Source: an uncultured Desulfobacterium sp. (lineage in GTDB: Bacteria; Desulfobacterota; Desulfobacteria; Desulfobacterales; Desulfobacteraceae). From it: DNA of 6,842 nucleotides. The notes below the pieces were generated by a model that was given only the letters and a program-made list of their open reading frames with translations, was not told where the DNA came from and searched no databases. This document shows, in pieces, positions 5,184-6,842 of this stretch (position 1 is its first letter; every line of letters begins with the position of its first letter). The translations under genes and the position numbers were made by a program. The stretch lies in the NCBI GenBank assembly GCA_937124525.1, contig CAKZLA010000049.1:1-6842 (forward strand). Reading direction: 5' to 3'.

Positions 5184-6707
5184 CTACAAGGCAATACGCA
5201 CGCAATTACGCCCTTCTTTCTTTGCTGTATACAAGGCCTTATCGGTGATAGTAATCAGGTCTGTATCAAGATCAGCATGGTCAGGATAGCTTGCGATGCC
5301 GCCACTTATTGTGATTGTGATCGTTTTACCTTCACCAATATCAAAGGGACGTGTTTCAACAGACAGTCTAATACGCTCGGCCTGGTCTGCTGCCCCTTTA
5401 GTTGATGTGTTTTTTGCAAGAATAACAAACTCTTCACCACCGAAACGACAGGCTAAGTCTGTTTCTCGACAAGACGATGTTATCCGATTACTGAGTTCAC
5501 GAAGGACCATATCTCCAGCAGGGTGGCCATAAGTATCATTCACTTTCTTGAAGTGATCAATATCAAGCAGGATCAAAGATGTCGTCGTGCTATAACGCTT
5601 TGAATAAGATATTTCAGCATTAAGTTGATCATTAAATATTCTGCGAGTATAGAGGTTGGTAAGTGAATCTTTGGTCGCCATTTGTTTCAACAAGTTTTCA
5701 TCATGTTTAATATGCTGACTGACTTTATTAAGCTGTCTTGAAAACAAGGTCAGTAGCATACCCGCTAATATAAAAATTATAATACTAACAGTGAAGATAG
5801 TGCGGTGCACCACGTTCACTTCAAATGTTGTGTCTGCGAGCATTAGCATGTTTGCAACATTACGACCTTGCACATCGGCAATGGGTACAGATAACAACCA
5901 GTATGTTGAGTCTTTAATGTTATAAGATTGAATAGATCCATCAAAAGAGGTTTCATTCAGATCTTTTTTTTTTATAAATGATTGAAAAATTGGATTGGCG
6001 AGCTGTTTTGTGGCAACTAACAAGTCATATTGTTCCCAGTCTATTCTGCGTTTGAGCACGCGCATGCCCTCTTTCCATTGATTCTTTTTGAGATATTTTT
6101 TTTGAATAAAAAGGTCAATATCATAGCCAAGTAGTTTCTGTAACCGATCAATGATGTGATCAACCTCCATGCCTAATTCCAGATAACCAATCAGTTTACC
6201 CTCGTTTGAATACCATGGAGTGACCACTCTGAGGGTGAGTGTGCCCAGTACGCCAAGTTCAACGCCATGCGATATTTTTTTGCTTTGCTGAGCTTTTATT
6301 GTGGTGATGCGGTTGATGGTGTCTCCATATCTATCCGGGGCATGAACACGAAGAATATTAACCCGATCAAGTCCTGTTAAATAAAAATGGGTAATGTTGT
6401 AATCGCAATTAAGTTCTTTATATAACGGTGCAGTATATTCAAGTATTGCATTTCTGTTGCCAGTAGCAAACAGTGACGACAACTCCTTGTTGAGTTTCAG
6501 ACCGGAGATTATTGCACGAATAGCACTTGCATCAGTTTCAACATTGTAGTTGTAAAAGTCACCGCTAATAGATTTTGTTCGAGTGAATCGTTTTTGAAAA
6601 ATCCTATAGTTCTGATTTCCAGATTCAACATAAAACAGGCTTGCCGATAAAATGAGAATCAGGATAATGATAAAAGAAACGAGTGGGATAATAAATTTAA
6701 TACGCAT
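5184..6707 (-). CDS. Membrane diguanylate cyclase with dCache-like sensor and GGDEF domain
   Basis: This 507-residue enzyme should condense two GTP into cyclic di-GMP at the inner membrane. TM1 spans about 5-25 and TM2 about 303-322. Between them lies a roughly 275-residue periplasmic sensor resembling dCache_3 double-Cache domains, with FYLTGLDRVNILRVHAPDRY, GVELGVLGTLTLRVVTPW and LIGYLELGMEVD. A short linker helix leads to a complete GGDEF domain at about 345-507: DSLTNLYTRR, metal-binding LDIDHFKKVND (Asp382, Asp384), YGHPAGD, the GGEEF active site at 423-427, and the SGGIASYP end motif. An RxxD inhibitory I-site (Arg414, Asp417) sits exactly five residues before GGEEF, so product inhibition is expected. 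No EAL or HD-GYP domain is present. ATG 6707 has no clear ribosome site; the same frame stays open back to a TAA at 6792-6794 but offers no other start codon. No convincing terminator follows the stop. It is probably active. Confidence 0.93.
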   Translation of the reverse strand: MRIKFIIPLVSFIIILILILSASLFYVESGNQNYRIFQKRFTRTKSISGDFYNYNVETDASAIRAIISGLKLNKELSSLFATGNRNAILEYTAPLYKELNCDYNITHFYLTGLDRVNILRVHAPDRYGDTINRITTIKAQQSKKISHGVELGVLGTLTLRVVTPWYSNEGKLIGYLELGMEVDHIIDRLQKLLGYDIDLFIQKKYLKKNQWKEGMRVLKRRIDWEQYDLLVATKQLANPIFQSFIKKKDLNETSFDGSIQSYNIKDSTYWLLSVPIADVQGRNVANMLMLADTTFEVNVVHRTIFTVSIIIFILAGMLLTLFSRQLNKVSQHIKHDENLLKQMATKDSLTNLYTRRIFNDQLNAEISYSKRYSTTTSLILLDIDHFKKVNDTYGHPAGDMVLRELSNRITSSCRETDLACRFGGEEFVILAKNTSTKGAADQAERIRLSVETRPFDIGEGKTITITISGGIASYPDHADLDTDLITITDKALYTAKKEGRNCVRIAL

Positions 6708-6747
6708 AGTAGCAGGCGTATAAGAAGCAAGCTTCTCATCGGGTGTT

Positions 6748-6810
6748 TCAACTTTTTTTTTGGCAGCTAACCATGGGGGCCACCATGGTGGTTACTAATA
6801 GAACCATCAT
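6748..6810 (-). CDS. Possible truncated lipoprotein signal peptide (20 codons)
   Basis: From tandem ATG codons at 6810/6807 the minus strand encodes MMVLLVTTMVAPMVSCQKKS and stops in front of the cyclase. In frame upstream, after a TAG, the codons read KKKIALVF, so the whole stretch has the shape of a lipoprotein leader: lysines, a hydrophobic core, then a Cys preceded by small residues. T-runs (A-runs on the coding strand) of seven (6825-6831) and nine (6753-6761) bases bound it. One extra A in the first would join it to a GTG at the window edge, and one fewer in the second would let it read on in the cyclase frame. It may be the broken start of a gene, a homopolymer sequencing error, or chance from a CCATGG-rich repeat. 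Short and unproven. Confidence 0.25.
   Translation of the reverse strand: MMVLLVTTMVAPMVSCQKKS
6769..6793. repeat. Near-tandem 12-base repeat and palindrome around CCATGG
   Basis: CCATGGGGGCCA (6771-6782) is followed directly by CCATGGTGGTTA (6783-6794), nine of twelve bases alike. Inside it CCACCATGGTGG (6780-6791) is a perfect 12-base palindrome, and AACCA/TGGTT flank the block. It lies about 65-85 bases before the cyclase start and could be a regulator site or simple slippage; no function can be assigned. Confidence 0.3.
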
Positions 6811-6842
6811 GAATACTAAGGCTATTTTTTTCTTCTAATCAC

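Noticed and set aside
5062..5289. Plus-strand ORF of 75 codons starting at TTG
   Set aside because: Its first half is real IS4 homology but is only the part after the premature stop; its second half is antisense to the cyclase. The start is an artefact, so only the homologous stretch is annotated as a pseudogene.
1..6842. CRISPR arrays, tRNA, rRNA or riboswitches
   Set aside because: No regularly spaced repeats, cloverleaf-like stretches or known conserved riboswitch cores were seen on reading both strands.

Overview
The window reads almost entirely from the minus strand and holds membrane and cytoplasmic signal-transduction genes, with a mosaic stretch at the left end. A multi-PAS histidine kinase and a PAS/LuxR-type regulator resemble families expanded in Desulfobacterales (Desulfobacterota, former Deltaproteobacteria). 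That assignment is by family resemblance only and is moderately confident. No rRNA, tRNA or housekeeping gene is present to fix the taxonomy.

Layout, right to left in the direction of transcription. Bases 6708-6842 are a short upstream region with an unusual lipoprotein-leader-like reading frame between two homopolymer runs. Bases 5184-6707 encode a complete membrane diguanylate cyclase with a periplasmic dCache-like sensor, an intact GGEEF motif and an I-site. Bases 4668-5183 have no intact gene but hold two things. One is a decayed plus-strand C-terminal fragment of an IS4-family transposase (about 4933-5183), with its catalytic Glu changed to Lys and a premature stop. The other is a promoter region for the next gene, with a TTGACA -35 box, a 7-bp inverted repeat overlapping it, and a short in-frame upstream ORF. 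Bases 3531-4667 encode the PAS/LuxR-HTH regulator. Bases 3181-3372 are a C-terminal remnant of a Cache sensor domain behind a plausible promoter (3452-3480). Bases from about 850 to 3096 encode a two-TM, three-PAS histidine kinase.

The kinase does not end naturally. Just after the N-box of its ATPase domain the reading frame passes into a polymorphic-outer-membrane-protein-like repeat (about 679-855), then into the first half of a LysR-type regulator (about 200-678). It then stops ten codons into what is, in another frame, a phage terminase large-subunit fragment (1 to about 206). Four unrelated families, each cut inside a domain, are joined within about 900 bases at short stretches that could belong to either partner. 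The simplest explanation is a chimeric contig or amplification product, not a novel multidomain protein. The 972-residue ORF should not be treated as one gene without checking.

The believable biology is a signalling island: a c-di-GMP synthase, a PAS-controlled transcription factor and a PAS kinase, with traces of decayed neighbours (IS4 element, Cache sensor). No reading supported a previously undescribed system. The items most worth checking are the mosaic junctions, the stop codon directly before the regulator start, and the operator-like repeat on its promoter.
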